From Isochrysis galbana (Eukaryota > Haptophyta > Isochrysidales > Isochrysidaceae), in assembly GCA_018136815.1 (NCBI GenBank), contig CM030942.1, positions 1,241,797 to 1,305,796 on the forward strand: 64,000 nt of DNA, given 5' to 3'. The translations under genes and the position numbers were made by a program. Of the stretch, positions 19,496 to 29,874 are shown in pieces; within the stretch, counting starts at the first letter, position 1, and each line of letters starts with the position of its first letter. The notes beneath the pieces were generated by a model that was not told where the DNA came from, made no database searches, and saw only the letters and a list, made by a program, of their open reading frames with translations.

Positions 19496-20432
19496 GGCAG
19501 TGGTAACCTCGGATCCGTCACGCCACCGCCACGGTCTTGACGCCGCAATGCTTCCAGCGGTGCCGAAAAAACTGAGAGCGAGGGCGTATGGTTTCACCAA
19601 CGCGTCGAGCTCGGCCTTCGAGTTGGCAGTTGGTGACACGTTTCGCCGGCGCGTTGTACTCGTACTCATCGAGCTCCTTGTGATCTGCGCGGTCGACAGC
19701 ACGCTGTTGGCGCTCCTGAGAAAGGACGGGGGAGAGGAGAGAGGAGGAGGGGAATTCTTACCCCGGTCCCACGATAATAAATTTGGGCCTCCCGATCCGC
19801 CAGAGTTTTTTTTTACCCCGCCTCCCCCACCTCTACCTGGCAGCCTAGGCACTAACAACATCAGTAAATCAGCTCCTGAGGAGCTAATACTAATGCATCA
19901 GTACTAATATCAGTGCTTACAGCCCAACTAGGTGAGTAGGTGAGCAAGGGGCGGCAAGCGGCGGACGGCGGCGTTCATTGGCGAGGGAGGGAATATTCTA
20001 GTATCCATACTTTTTTAGTCGCGAGCGCGGCGAGATCTGTAGAGCGGCGAGTCGCGCAGCTGGAGACTGGAAGTAAAGATCTCCACAACAGCAAAATCGA
20101 CCAATCATGCACATTTTCCGTGGTCCTCGCTCTCTCTCTCCCTCTCTCTCTCTCTCTGTTTGTCTCTCTTTCTCTCCCCCCCCCTTCCCTGTCTGCCTGT
20201 ACATATCTGTGTATAGAGCTCTAGGTTGCCTTTACCTGTGATTTTGTCCACTCTCCTATTTCTTCTTTCCCACTTTCTCCTCTCTCTCCTCTCGCTCCCG
20301 CCCACTCACCACATTTCTCTCTTCGTGTCGAATAAATACCCCTCCACAGCATCCTCTCACAAACAAAATGATGTCAATCGTCGAAAAGTCTCATCACCTC
20401 TTGCGGACGTCCAGCAGCATCTCTCTGTGCCG
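19496..20432. other. Intergenic region before the CEP44-like gene
   Basis: Holds weakly coding-like frames on both strands (19.43-19.86 kb), short palindromes at 19870-19915 (CTCCTGAGGAG and CAGTACTAATATCAGTG) and a (CT)n tract at 20125-20175. The last 200 bp are probably promoter and 5' UTR. Confidence 0.4.
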
Positions 20433-21254
20433 ATGCATCCTTCATGGGGGCTCTCGCTGGACCAGACGATCGATCTTCTCAAGTGGAGGTGCAAGCTCAT
20501 TGGCTACGACGAGGACGTTGACGTCGAAGGCATTCGGCTCGGCGTGCCGCAGGCTTGCCTGAGGATCCTGCGCTTCGTGTTTTGCAACTTTTCAGAAGCG
20601 CTCACTGAGCACCTGGAGCTGCACGAGCTCGACTTCGAGGAAGACATGGAGGAGGAAGAGTTTGTTGAGAAGGTTCTGTGCGCATGGGAACACGTCTCCC
20701 CACAGGCTTTGCTGGGCTCCATCACGACCGAGAAAGTCCTGGCCTCAGGCAATTGGATCAATGATCGACTGCTTTTCACGCTGCAATGCATCTTCGTCTG
20801 CACCGAGAAGCACACCGAACTCGTCAAGGCCAACTTGGAGGCTGCTACTTCGCCTTCGTGGTGGGATATCACTGAGATTGCGAATGATGAGCCGCGCAAA
20901 GTTGTTGCGGGCAGTCAGCACAACGACGTGTTCGAATGGATGAAAGAAGTCTACAAACAACAGCTGGACATTGCCAACCATCCCGAGAAAGTAGGCGAGG
21001 CTGCAGCCCAACAAGCCGCCTGGATCGCTGCGATTCGAGGTGAAGAGAGCGACGGGGCAGAATGCTCTTCTTTCACAGGCTCCATCGCGGACACATGCTG
21101 CACAACAACTTACGACCAAGATATAGTTCATCAGTTGGGAATGGAGGAGACATCACAGTGCAATACCAAGCCGTCAAGCGCTCGGAAAATTCTGCAGTCG
21201 GAGCCAACCCTACAGTTTCGCGACTCACACTTAGACACTCCATTCATTGCATGA
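20433..21254 (+). CDS. CEP44: CEP44-like centriolar protein
   Basis: 273 residues from ATG 20433 (MHPSWGLSLDQTIDLLKWRC), single exon. Residues about 8-135 follow the CEP44 N-terminal domain: LLKWRCKLIGYDEDVDVEGI (basic WR-K followed by a hydrophobic turn), GVPQACLRILRFVFCNFSEAL, then a segment ending FTLQCIFVCTEKHTELVK. In animals CEP44 binds microtubules at the centriole lumen and is needed for centriole-to-centrosome conversion. The C-terminal 130 residues are low complexity and not conserved. The open frame extends upstream to 20226, but that part is signal-like low complexity and sits in pyrimidine-rich leader. Its end is only 24 bp from the stop of the convergent CtpA gene. A flagellated alga would be expected to keep such a gene. 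Confidence 0.65.
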   Translation: MHPSWGLSLDQTIDLLKWRCKLIGYDEDVDVEGIRLGVPQACLRILRFVFCNFSEALTEHLELHELDFEEDMEEEEFVEKVLCAWEHVSPQALLGSITTEKVLASGNWINDRLLFTLQCIFVCTEKHTELVKANLEAATSPSWWDITEIANDEPRKVVAGSQHNDVFEWMKEVYKQQLDIANHPEKVGEAAAQQAAWIAAIRGEESDGAECSSFTGSIADTCCTTTYDQDIVHQLGMEETSQCNTKPSSARKILQSEPTLQFRDSHLDTPFIA

Positions 21255-21278
21255 CTGAAATGCACAACAGCAGCGATA

Positions 21279-22868
21279 CTAGGACAGCTTTGTGGGAAGG
21301 CACTCTGCAGCTTCAATCGAAGGCGGACAGTCCTTTTGAATGTCCACTTCAATTCCCTGCTTGTTGATGTCAGTGCGCTTAGGTGTTTGGTAGCGTGCCG
21401 TCGTGACGACGATCCCCGACCCATCAGATAGGGGCGAAACCTGGGTTCGACGGAGTGCACGCAGAGGGTCAGCAGCAGGGAGGAAGGGGAGCTATAGGTA
21501 ATGGCAGTGGCAGGAGTATGGTTCACCGTTTGAATCACTGCCTTTCCAAATGTCCGAGGTCCAGAGCAGCCGATGAGCTTTGCGCGGCCATTGTCTTGTA
21601 GAGAAGAAGCGAGAATTTCCGAGGCGGATGCCGTTCGAGAGTCCACCAACAGATAAAGCGGTGTCGATATGTCCAGCCCATCTTCATATCTGTGCATGTG
21701 GAGTCCACATGAGGGGCAGTTGTACTCAGCTTCAGGTTGCAGCTGTTGTGAGCCCATAACTATGGGGCAAGGCGTGTGTGGTTGGGACATGCCCCCTCCA
21801 CACACATAGTGACATGTAGGCTGCGCAGAGGAGTAAGACTATCTGGTGAACGCTTTCTCGGCCTCACGTTTCATATGTAACCACATTTCTTCGATTGTCA
21901 GTGACATACGTGATTGTGCTGCCCTTTGGGAGCAGCTGGCGCGCAACATCCACGCCACCAGTAAAGTATCCACCGGTATTGCCACGTAGGTCCAGCACTA
22001 AAGCACCTGGCTTCTGCTTGAGCACCTCAATAAGAGCAGACTTTACATCCTCCGTAGTAGTGGTGGAGAATTGCCGGATGGTGATGATTCCCACGGGTGT
22101 TCCGCCAACGCTCCTGCTTGCCTTCGTGACTGCTGCAAGCTTAACTTCCGCGCGCTCGATCAACAACACGTGAGGTTCGGACTCACCCGCAGAGCGCAAT
22201 TCAAGCCGTAGCTTTGTGCCAGCTGCCCCACGGACGAACTTGCTGGCCTCCTCAGCTGAAAGATTTGTGAGGTCTTCCCCGTCGGCATTGACGAGTTCAT
22301 CGCCGGGCTTGACTCCAGCCTTGTCCGCAGGCCCTCCCGGGACGACATTGTTCACAATGACACGACTCTCTGGCTTGTCTCGTACGACTTCCTCTGTCTG
22401 AAGCTCAACGCCAATACCGACGACACCCCCAGTTGCAGTGGCGAATATTGCATCATATGCAGATGGTGTGAGGAAGCGGGTGTACTTGTCCCCAAGGGCG
22501 GCCAGCATAGTGCGCACCTCGTCGTATGCCTCATCACGTGCCGCATATTTGCGCTTGACCATCTTCTGCCGCACCGAGAACCAATCTTGTCCTGCAAACT
22601 CGCGGTCAACGAATTCGCGGTCGGTGACGCGCCATGCTTCAGCAACCAGTTTCTGTTCATCAGAGAGAGGCTGTGAGGCAAAGGCCGCGGGAGGTTGGAT
22701 CAACGCCAAGTGGTCGAGGCCGGTGAGCATCACCGAGGATGCCAGGAGTACGGAGATTGCCGAGCGGCTGAGCGGCGCGAGCGCTGAACCCAGCTCTGGC
22801 AGGAGGCGCATGACCGACCGGAGGTCAACGCGAGACTCGGCGCACTGGTGCGTGCGCGCTCTCAACAT
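21279..22868 (-). CDS. CTPA: C-terminal processing peptidase, thylakoid lumen type
   Basis: Serine protease of family S41 that trims the C-terminus of photosystem II protein D1 in the thylakoid lumen. Exons 22868-21868, 21689-21527 and 21440-21279 join in phase to give 441 residues. A basic N-terminus, a hydrophobic stretch (AISVLLASSVMLTGL) and AAFASQ look like lumenal targeting with an AxA-type cleavage site. The PDZ domain is at about 130-225 (VGIGVELQ, then GPADKAGVKPGDELVNADGE). The catalytic core has GALVLDLRGNTGGYF, the nucleophile in DSRTASASEILASSL and the lysine in TFGKAVIQ. The third exon carries LSDGSGIVVTTARYQTP and TDINKQGIEVD, conserved in CtpA enzymes. Longer by a few residues around exon 2 than usual (ETYEDGLDI). 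Convergent with the CEP44-like gene. Confidence 0.92.
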
Positions 22869-22871
22869 AAA

Positions 22872-22902
22872 CGTCGGTCGGTCGGTCGGTCGGTCGGTCG
22901 AG
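22872..22902 (+). repeat. (GGTC)n microsatellite at the CtpA start
   Basis: Six to seven GGTC units begin four bases upstream of the CtpA start codon, so they lie in its 5' UTR. Confidence 0.9.
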
Positions 22903-23299
22903 ATTTTTTTTGCTCTGGAGTATATTATTGTACTTCGCAGATACTAAATAGGAGGCTTGAGTTTAGCGACACGCGACACTGAACAGCGACGGAGTAGCGA
23001 GAGGGTGCATTGACCGGAGAAAGGGAACGCCCTTTCCACCCCTTGTCGACGCCCACGCGCCCCGCTCGCCCGCACCAGCACACTTAGCCATCTCATCGAA
23101 CCATGTCACCCCCGCGCGTCCACCCCGTCTAGAGCCCCGTCGTCGACACACGTCACCACAGATTTCGTCCTGGTTATTGAAATTTGCTTTATAGGCAATA
23201 TGGGACGTCGGACCCCTAACTTAATAAAAAACATCTGAAGAATCTGGGCTACACACCTACTATTGACGGGATCTCCCTTCACTACTAACACCGCCCTTA
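22903..23299. other. Intergenic DNA upstream of CtpA
   Basis: Presumably holds the CtpA promoter. I see no gene; short frames are composition artefacts. Confidence 0.4.
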
Positions 23300-24656
23300 A
23301 CTCTTAACTTCGTCCCTCCCCCCAACTCTTTCCCTGTCCCCCTTCGTTCCTTTTTCTTCGGTTTCCGGGGTCCGGCCTTGGTACACTACCTAGGGCCTGG
23401 TTCGGAGTGTGGGGGCCGGGCAGGCCTTTTGGACCGTCTCTCTTGGAGCGCGTGCCTGCTTGGGCTCGCGATGGTTGTGTAGGTGGCTTAGTTAGGTGCT
23501 GTTGTATTCAGGCCTCTCGGCATGAATATTTCGGCATGAGCACGTGCCTTCTTCGCTATATATATATATCGTCGTAAAAACTATTGTTATAGTTTGAACT
23601 ATGGAGCGTGCCGCGACCGCTCCCGAGCCTCAGGCGACCCTCGCCACTGCGCCCCACCTGGGACGCCCCACGCCGCCCGAGGCGGCTCGTCAGAAAGCCC
23701 TCTCAAAGCCCATCCAGCCCATCCAAACCACACCCGCGCGAGCGCGCGGGGTGGCGAGCACTGGCACCGAACAGGTTGCCACCATGGCTCTGCGCATCAT
23801 GCAGGGGGTCTTTGAGACCCCCTCCAACAGTGGGAAACCCTCCCACCCCAAGAGCACCTCATGTGGGAGGGCAGTTCAGCTGCCCTCCCCATGGTGGAAA
23901 CCTCTACCATCAGTGCACCCAACATGGGAGGGCACTTCACAACCATCAATCTTCCACAGAGAGCACTCAATGCCTCTGTTTTCCAACATGTTGACACACT
24001 TCTCATCTTCACCCCACTCTTGTGGGCCACAAGTACCTACAACTCAGTGCCCTGCCTTGGGCCCTCTTTCAACACTTGACTCCCTCTCCCACTCCCCCTT
24101 CACACTACAACCAACCCAAACAACACGAACCCCCTCGCCTTGTGTTTCAAGCACCAAAAATTTCAACTCAAGACACATGTTGATACACTTCTCGTCTTCG
24201 CCCCACTCTTGTGGGCCACAAGTACCTACAACTCAGTGCCCTGCCTTGGGCCCTCTTTCAACACTTCACTTCCTTTCCCACTCCCTCTTCCATCTACAAC
24301 CAACCCAAGAAGCACAAACCCCCTCGTCCTCTGTTTCAAGCACCAAAAATTTCGACTCAAGACAAGAGGGAGGACATGTCTTGAGGCGGCGTCGCTGCCC
24401 ATGCCTAGCGCAAGGGTATAGCGCCGCCACTCAGACATCTCCTTCCCCACAGCTCCTCTTTGAGGAGTTGCTCCTCACCCTCCCATTAGGCCCCCTTGCC
24501 TGCGAGACCAATACAGGATCCTGGCGTGGGGGGCTGTCTGAGTGTGGAGGGAGGGGCGCTCCGGCTAGCGCAGGTAGAAGGCTAGTGAAGAGCTGGGTGG
24601 CACAAGGGGGGAAGGGTGCTTGCGCTTGCCGCGGCAGGGAGTCCTGTCATGAGTGA
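23300..24656 (+). mobile_element. LINE 5' UTR plus degraded ORF1 with internal duplication
   Basis: The 5' part (23300-23450) matches 44830-44970. The leader AACTATTGTTATAGTTT at 23581-23597 precedes ATG 23601 (MERAATAPEPQATLATAP). The original frame is kept for about 85 codons, then lost: the family motif MVETSTISAP continues in another frame. Downstream a 189-bp segment is directly duplicated (about 23986-24174 and 24175-24363), visible as two 63-residue repeats (SSPHSCGPQVPTTQCPALGP). There is no zinc finger and no ORF2. Confidence 0.65.
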
Positions 24657-25527
24657 GCGCTAGTCCCATTCCTTTGCCGCTTCGCGATCCATAAAAATTT
24701 GCTAAAAATAAATATATATATATATCGTCTTCTATGTTCGTCGTGGTCACGCAAGGCGTGCAGATTCGGATTCTCCCTGGGCTCAAGTCCTGTAAGCTTG
24801 TGAATAGGTTTGGATTTGGGCTAACATATTTGAACCTAATAGTGCATTTTGGCTAACATATTAGATACAGATAGTGCCCTACAGCTAACATATTAGATAC
24901 AGATAGTGTGCTTCGCTCGCCTATTAATAGTATTATCAGTATTATCAGTATTAATAGTAAGTAGTAAAGTAGCCTGCCATCTGCCATCACGTACACACAC
25001 ATATAGCGATACACAACAAAAAAGTCATAGACTTCCCGCCGAGCCACCTTTGCTCAGCGAGGGCTGTTTGGAGAGCCCTAAAGCTCTATGGCAAACCTCG
25101 TAACGTCTCGTAACGTTAGAAATAAATAGAAACATTGAAAGTAAAAACTAAAAGTAAATATATTACTTTTTTTTAAACAAAATTTGTTCTCCCACAGGTT
25201 TTTCCCCTCGCGATCGCGCGGGAGACCAGCGGCGGGAATGGGCAGGCGAAAGAAGCAGCGGCTCTCGCAGTCAGACTCATCAGATGATGACCTCCTCGGC
25301 CTCTGGGAGGTCGACCACATTGTGGCAAAGCAAGGATGGTCCGTAAGCTTGTAAGCTTACACCACTTTCGAGCTGACACTTCCATCCGTACTGATATCAG
25401 CTTACAAGAGTGTTTGTAAGCTTAGAAGGATACTATAGTGCACCGTGTGTAAGCTATTAATAGCCCACAGCCCACAGCCCATAGACGCAGGCACGTGAGT
25501 TGGCACTCTGCACGCGCGCGCGCGCGC
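24657..25527. other. AT-richer intergenic DNA with short repeats
   Basis: Includes a (TA)n run at 24714-24725, three copies of GCTAACATATT at 24820-24895, GTAAGCTTAC-type palindromes at 25340-25425 and a (CG)n run at 25512-25527. A 38-codon frame from ATG 25239 (MGRRKKQRLSQSDSSDDD, then LWEVDHIVAKQGW) slightly resembles a chromodomain start but is too short to call. Confidence 0.4.
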
Positions 25528-25768
25528 AGGTCGTTTGCCTTCATTTGGTACCCCTCGTTTCCAAATACGCGATGCGCCGGTACAAAAAAATCGTCTAGTA
25601 TTTAAGCAAAGGCACCCACCTCACAGTGCTCAACCATGTCTATAAATGGAATGGCGGCTGATGATGTAGTACGCAAGCGATTGCAATGGATCATAAGAAA
25701 GATGGACGATAACTTTAAAAAATTCATCTTACCTCTCTTTCCGCCATATGCCACTTCTAAATCTGCCA
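25528..25768 (+). pseudogene. 5' part of the virus-like gene found at 7756-8397
   Basis: Carries the upstream region and first 44 codons (ATG 25636, MSINGMAADDVVRKRLQWI) of the gene at 8397. Homology stops at 25768 in mid-domain. Differences such as D/E and I/K are spread over the copy and the frame is intact up to the break, so it diverged some time ago. Confidence 0.8.
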
Positions 25769-26413
25769 TCGCATAACTACGCCACCGAAGGGTTCGAACT
25801 ATCGTTAAAGTGAAACTCGTCCGCTGAAGCCAACGCGGAGGGTCGAGGAGAGATCCAAACTCGCGCGGGGGGAGAAGGCGATGTGCGGAGAGACCTTCTA
25901 GACAAGCGACGAGCAAGGGGCGACGAAACAAGACGCGAGACGCGAGGCGCGTGCCATTCGTTCTTCCTTTCTTTCATCGAAACCGCGACGAAACTAACAT
26001 TAAACGTCGGTGCCCCCTCCGCGAGGATCGCGAAGAAGAACGGACGAGATGGAGGCAATCATCGAAGGAACCGCGAGAGGAATCGAAGCGAGGGGGGGAA
26101 CAACGACGGCCGGAGGAAACGAACCGCGCGCGGGGGAGAAGAGAACCTCGCGCGCGGGGGGGGATTAATATAACGGCCGGAGGCGACGGACGGCACGCCG
26201 AGGGAAAGAACCTGCCGCGGAGGGGGCGAGGGACCGAGGGCACGGCGGGGCAGCGTGGGAGGGCGCGAGGCCGATCTCGGAGCGAGATCGCGTCCTTTCC
26301 CTCGCGGAGCGCGGAGAGACCCCCCACGAGATATCTTGGGACCGGAGAATGTTTTGGACGAATCTTCTTGCCGTCGGCCGAGGAGAGGCGGACGGAGAGA
26401 GAGAGAGAGAGAG
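25769..26413. other. Purine-rich intergenic DNA
   Basis: Long GA-rich tract from 26060 to 26413, ending in (GA)n. Several arginine/glycine-rich frames result; none looks like a protein. Confidence 0.45.
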
Positions 26414-26414
26414 A

Positions 26415-26585
26415 GAGAGTCTCGCAGAGCGTCTGCAGAACGAGAAGTCGAAGTCATGCCGGTTTATTACCTTAAACGAGCCAACAATTATAGTAACAGC
26501 AAAAACAAAATTCGAATCGCAAATTTCGAGACCAAAACCTGCAAACCTGGACTTGAGACCATGGGGAATCCGAATCTGTGTGTCT
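26415..26585. repeat. Dispersed repeat, copy of 15200-15370
   Basis: About 165 bp clearly alignable with 15.2-15.37 kb (shared CAGAGCG, CGAGCCAACAATTA, CGAATCGCAAATTTCGAGA, CTGCAAACCTGG). A shorter piece recurs at 24760-24785. Confidence 0.75.
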
Positions 26586-26613
26586 TGTGCGTCAGTGGCA
26601 ACACGGGGAACTG

Positions 26614-26692
26614 TTCAATTGTAATTGTGAGCGCGTACCTTACACGAATATTCATGCCTACAGCCTTCAGATGGGCAGGAATACAACAAACA
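26614..26692 (-). repeat. Retroelement-end repeat, inverted copy of 36023-36102
   Basis: Reverse complement of about 80 bp that begins the Ty3/gypsy remnant region at 36.02 kb (AAGGCTGTAGGCATGAATAT). May be a piece of its LTR or leader. Confidence 0.7.
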
Positions 26693-26770
26693 CATAACTA
26701 ACCTAGGGCCACGCCGGTCTCCAGATACCCCGGTAGTAGCGCACACACGGAAAAGTGAAACAAGCCGTTC
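26693..26770. repeat. Inverted repeat arm flanking the ABC transporter gene (proximal)
   Basis: About 75 bp (ACTAACCTAGGGCCACGCCG, CTCCAGATACCCCG, CGCACACACGGAAA) repeated in inverted orientation at 29628-29704, on the other side of the ABC transporter gene. Confidence 0.8.
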
Positions 26771-27339
26771 ACTAGGATGAAGGAATGAAGAGGGGAAGCG
26801 GAAAGGAAGTGAGGGGGGGAGGTCCAGAGGGCGATCGATCGACTCGATATCAGAACCGCACGCCAACTTGATGATTGATGAGTGCGATGGGTCCCCCGGT
26901 GTAACTGGTTACTAGAGGCTAGAGTAGTCACCAGAGTCTTCAGTTAATCATTTTTGTTGGCTGCTTCAAGTACTAGCTACTAACTAGGGTGGAAAGCCCA
27001 ATAGGGCGCTTCAAGGCATAGGCAGCTAGATCAAGCCGTTTGCTGATAGATAGGTTGGAGTTTGATATGACACAACAGCGGACTTGCTCGAGCATCTAGT
27101 AATACAATACGGGTGTAAGGTGCCATGGTCGCGTGCATCAAAGTTCTCGCGGCATCAACAACTCGGCCCCCCGGCCGCTGGCGCGTGTGCCCCCCAACTC
27201 ACGCAACAGAAGGTAGCTCGCCTATGGCAAATCGAGCCAAGGAACACTCCATTGCGAAATCTCCTCAAATCAAAGCGCATCATGAATCCGCTGTGTAAAG
27301 CCCCACTACATAGAAATGAAGACGTCCTTTGCGTACAAG
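26771..27339. other. Likely 3' flank of the ABC transporter gene
   Basis: No gene recognised. Probably includes the transporter 3' UTR on minus. Small frames lack any domain. Confidence 0.4.
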
Positions 27340-29521
27340 CTACAGCTGTTGCATGGTGACGCCTTTACCGTCGAAGATGAGCTCATGCGTATGGTACTGC
27401 CGAAGTTCCATGTTGTGAGCAACAACGAGCGTACTCAGTCCTTGCAACTTGATGAATTCAAACAACTTCGCCTCAAACGAAGGCTCGCACGCAGATGTAG
27501 CTTCGTCCAGTATCACAAGCGAAGGAGGTCGCTTTCTGCCACAGCCGGAGCAGGCGAGGTAGAGGCGAGCGATTGCAAGGCGCTGACGCTCACCTCCCGA
27601 CAATGTTGAAGCGAGGTCTGTTCGGCGCACGCGAAGCTCAAGAGCATTGCATGCAAGATGGCCGAGCCCCGCCCACTGGAGCGCCTCAAGAAGGTTTGTA
27701 TCTGTCCAGCGAGACTCTATCCCAGGTGTGCCTGGATACAAAAGCTGGGCTTCAATGGACCCTGTTGCGAGAATGTATGGACGCTGTGGAAGGACAAATA
27801 TGTCCTTGATGGGAGGCGTCAGAATTTCACCGGAGCGATTGGGCCACACGCCGAGAATGACGCGTAGCAACGAGGATTTACCGCACCCATTTGGTCCGCT
27901 GGCAAGAACGCGTCCTGCCCGTGGCATCGCAAATGTGATTGGTGCCACGATTGCGTCGGTCCCCGGAGGAGCGATCAGCACATTGGCGAGTTGGAGTACC
28001 GCCGTGTTGCTTTCACCGAGAGATCGAACAAGACGTGGGTACTGCGCCACGGCTTGATGTGTGGAAATAGTGCCAGGAGCGATTTGTTGTCCGTGGAGCA
28101 TGCTGAGAAGCGTCTGGACACGCTTCGCGTGAGCTGAAGCGGTAGCGGCCGTCTTATGTGCGAGCACGAGATCTTTGCATGCCATCCCCACATTGACGAG
28201 TAAATGGAGGGACGTCAAGAAATACTCGGTGGGATCCAGCCCTGTGGACGGCGCCGCTCCTACCACGGCTGGCAACATGGCGGTGAAGGCGGATAAGATG
28301 CCCAAATGCCGGAGTACATACCCATCGAGGGTATCCGAACCAAAGCGCTGGAAGTGAAGCGTAGCAGTGCTCTTTGAGAGATTCGTCATGGCCGCATGCA
28401 TTGTTGCTGCTTCTTGCTCTCCACCTCCTATCATGGCTACCTCCTCGGAGTACTCCGCCAAGTGCGCGTGCTGGGCAAGTAGGTCTGCTTCAGCTTCAGC
28501 CACGACGGTTGTCATGGTAGCGATGGAAGGCCCAGCAAATCGTGTCCAACAGCCAGCTGCAGCAAAAAAGGCGTAGCATCGGAAGAGTTGTGCCGGCCCC
28601 ATCATCATTGCAAGCTTTAAGGAGAGAAGGCTAACCTCAATTAGAGGCTTTGTGACAGCCTCGTAGAGCTCGACGGCAGAGGTGCAAAACGCTCGCGTGT
28701 CAGCAACACAAATGTTGACTGATCCTGCGCGAGGTCCATCCGGTCCGTTGGCTGAGGCCGCTGAAAGAGCGAGCGGCAGGCTACGCAACGGCTGATCACT
28801 GCTTGGACTGTGTGCCGCCTCGCCAGCTGCAGCGGTGAGACCATCATGCACGTGACGCATCAATTCGTTCCGTAAACAGAGCGCTGCATTATCTCGAGAG
28901 TACTTTTGGAGTGCTGAAGTGGCAGCAGCGGGAACTGCCCATAGGGCATAGGTAAGCTGTCTTTTGAAGAGTTGTGTCCATTCTCTCTTTGCCAAAAGTG
29001 CACCAAGAACACCAACCTCAGAAGAGATCTACGAAAGGACCAGGGGAGTTGCGTTCGGCGAAGTTGTGCTGTCTGGAGCGCATCGGGCCCGTGGGTGTGC
29101 TAATCATTGCCATGGGCAAGCTCAGGGTGGTATGCTGTGGAAGGTCTGTGGTGGTGCAAGAAAAGCTCACCTTGACAGAAACTGCGAGCCGCACACCAAG
29201 TCCGAGAGAGAAGATGGCAAACCATGCCGTAGTCTTACTACGGTATGATGGCAGCGCGAGCCGCATGACGCTCCTCAATGGTCCAGGAGTCTTCGCCTTC
29301 TTTGCTTCAAGAGCTTTCTCGGACGTCTCGACCACAGGATCGGGCAGTTTGGGCGAGCGTGGCTGATTCAATCGCCGGCGCAAGTACACCGCTCGGCCGG
29401 TGATGCCGACGAAAGTGACAATCCATCCGGCGAGCAAGACGCGACCCCGTGTCTCTGATATCCAGACGCGGAGCAACGAGGCTGTTACTCCGCCTCTCAG
29501 TCCCGACGCCGCGCACGACAT
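27340..29521 (-). CDS. ABCD: ABCD-type half ABC transporter
   Basis: Two exons, 29521-29171 and 29016-27340, joined by a phase-0 GT-AG intron, encode 675 residues, normal for a half transporter of subfamily D (peroxisomal fatty-acyl or vitamin B12 carriers). I took ATG 29521; the open frame upstream starts with GTG. A hydrophobic segment (VLLAGWIVTFVGITG) and then RLALPSYRSKT open the membrane domain; EYSEEVAMIGGGEQE matches the family's EEIAFY-type region. The nucleotide-binding domain is complete: Walker A GPNGCGKSSLL, Q-loop LPQRPYI, signature LSGGERQRLAIARL, Walker B LVILDEATSA, H-loop VVAHN, and the ABCD ending YHTHELIFDG. The EAA-like loop is poorly conserved, so the substrate cannot be named. 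An inverted repeat pair flanks the gene. Confidence 0.9.
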
Positions 29522-29627
29522 GCCGCGCGACAAAAGGGCCGCCACGTCCCACGTCTACCAGTAAAACGTCGAGGACAGTTTATGCTCATGCAGATTGCAG
29601 GTGATGAACCGCTTCGTCCGTCACTAG

Positions 29628-29704
29628 CCGCCCTTGTTTCACGTTTCCGTGTGTGCGACTCTATCGGGGTATCTGGAGACCGGCGTGGCCCTAGGTTAGT
29701 CTTT
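29628..29704. repeat. Inverted repeat arm flanking the ABC transporter gene (distal)
   Basis: Reverse complement of 26693-26770, about 90% identical. Lies 107 bp upstream of the transporter start, so it may overlap its promoter. Confidence 0.8.
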
Positions 29705-29874
29705 ATTTGTGTGTCTAACGCTTGGGCTCTCTGCCGCTGCGTGGGGCTCCTATTGGAGTTTTGGTTTTGAGCCGTCCGGGCTCATATTCCCCGATCCCTC
29801 GCGCTACGCTGTGTGTTTGTATGGTATGATATGGTTACGGGCTAGTATGTAGTTGTTTTTTATTTAGTACTTCA

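Noticed and set aside
23601..24656. 351-codon ORF as a functional gene
   Set aside because: Shares only its start with LINE ORF1, leaves the family frame, and includes a tandem duplication; treated as a retroposon remnant.
25239..25352. Short ORF with chromodomain-like LWEVDHIVAKQGW
   Set aside because: Only 38 codons, no further chromodomain residues and no retroelement pol nearby.
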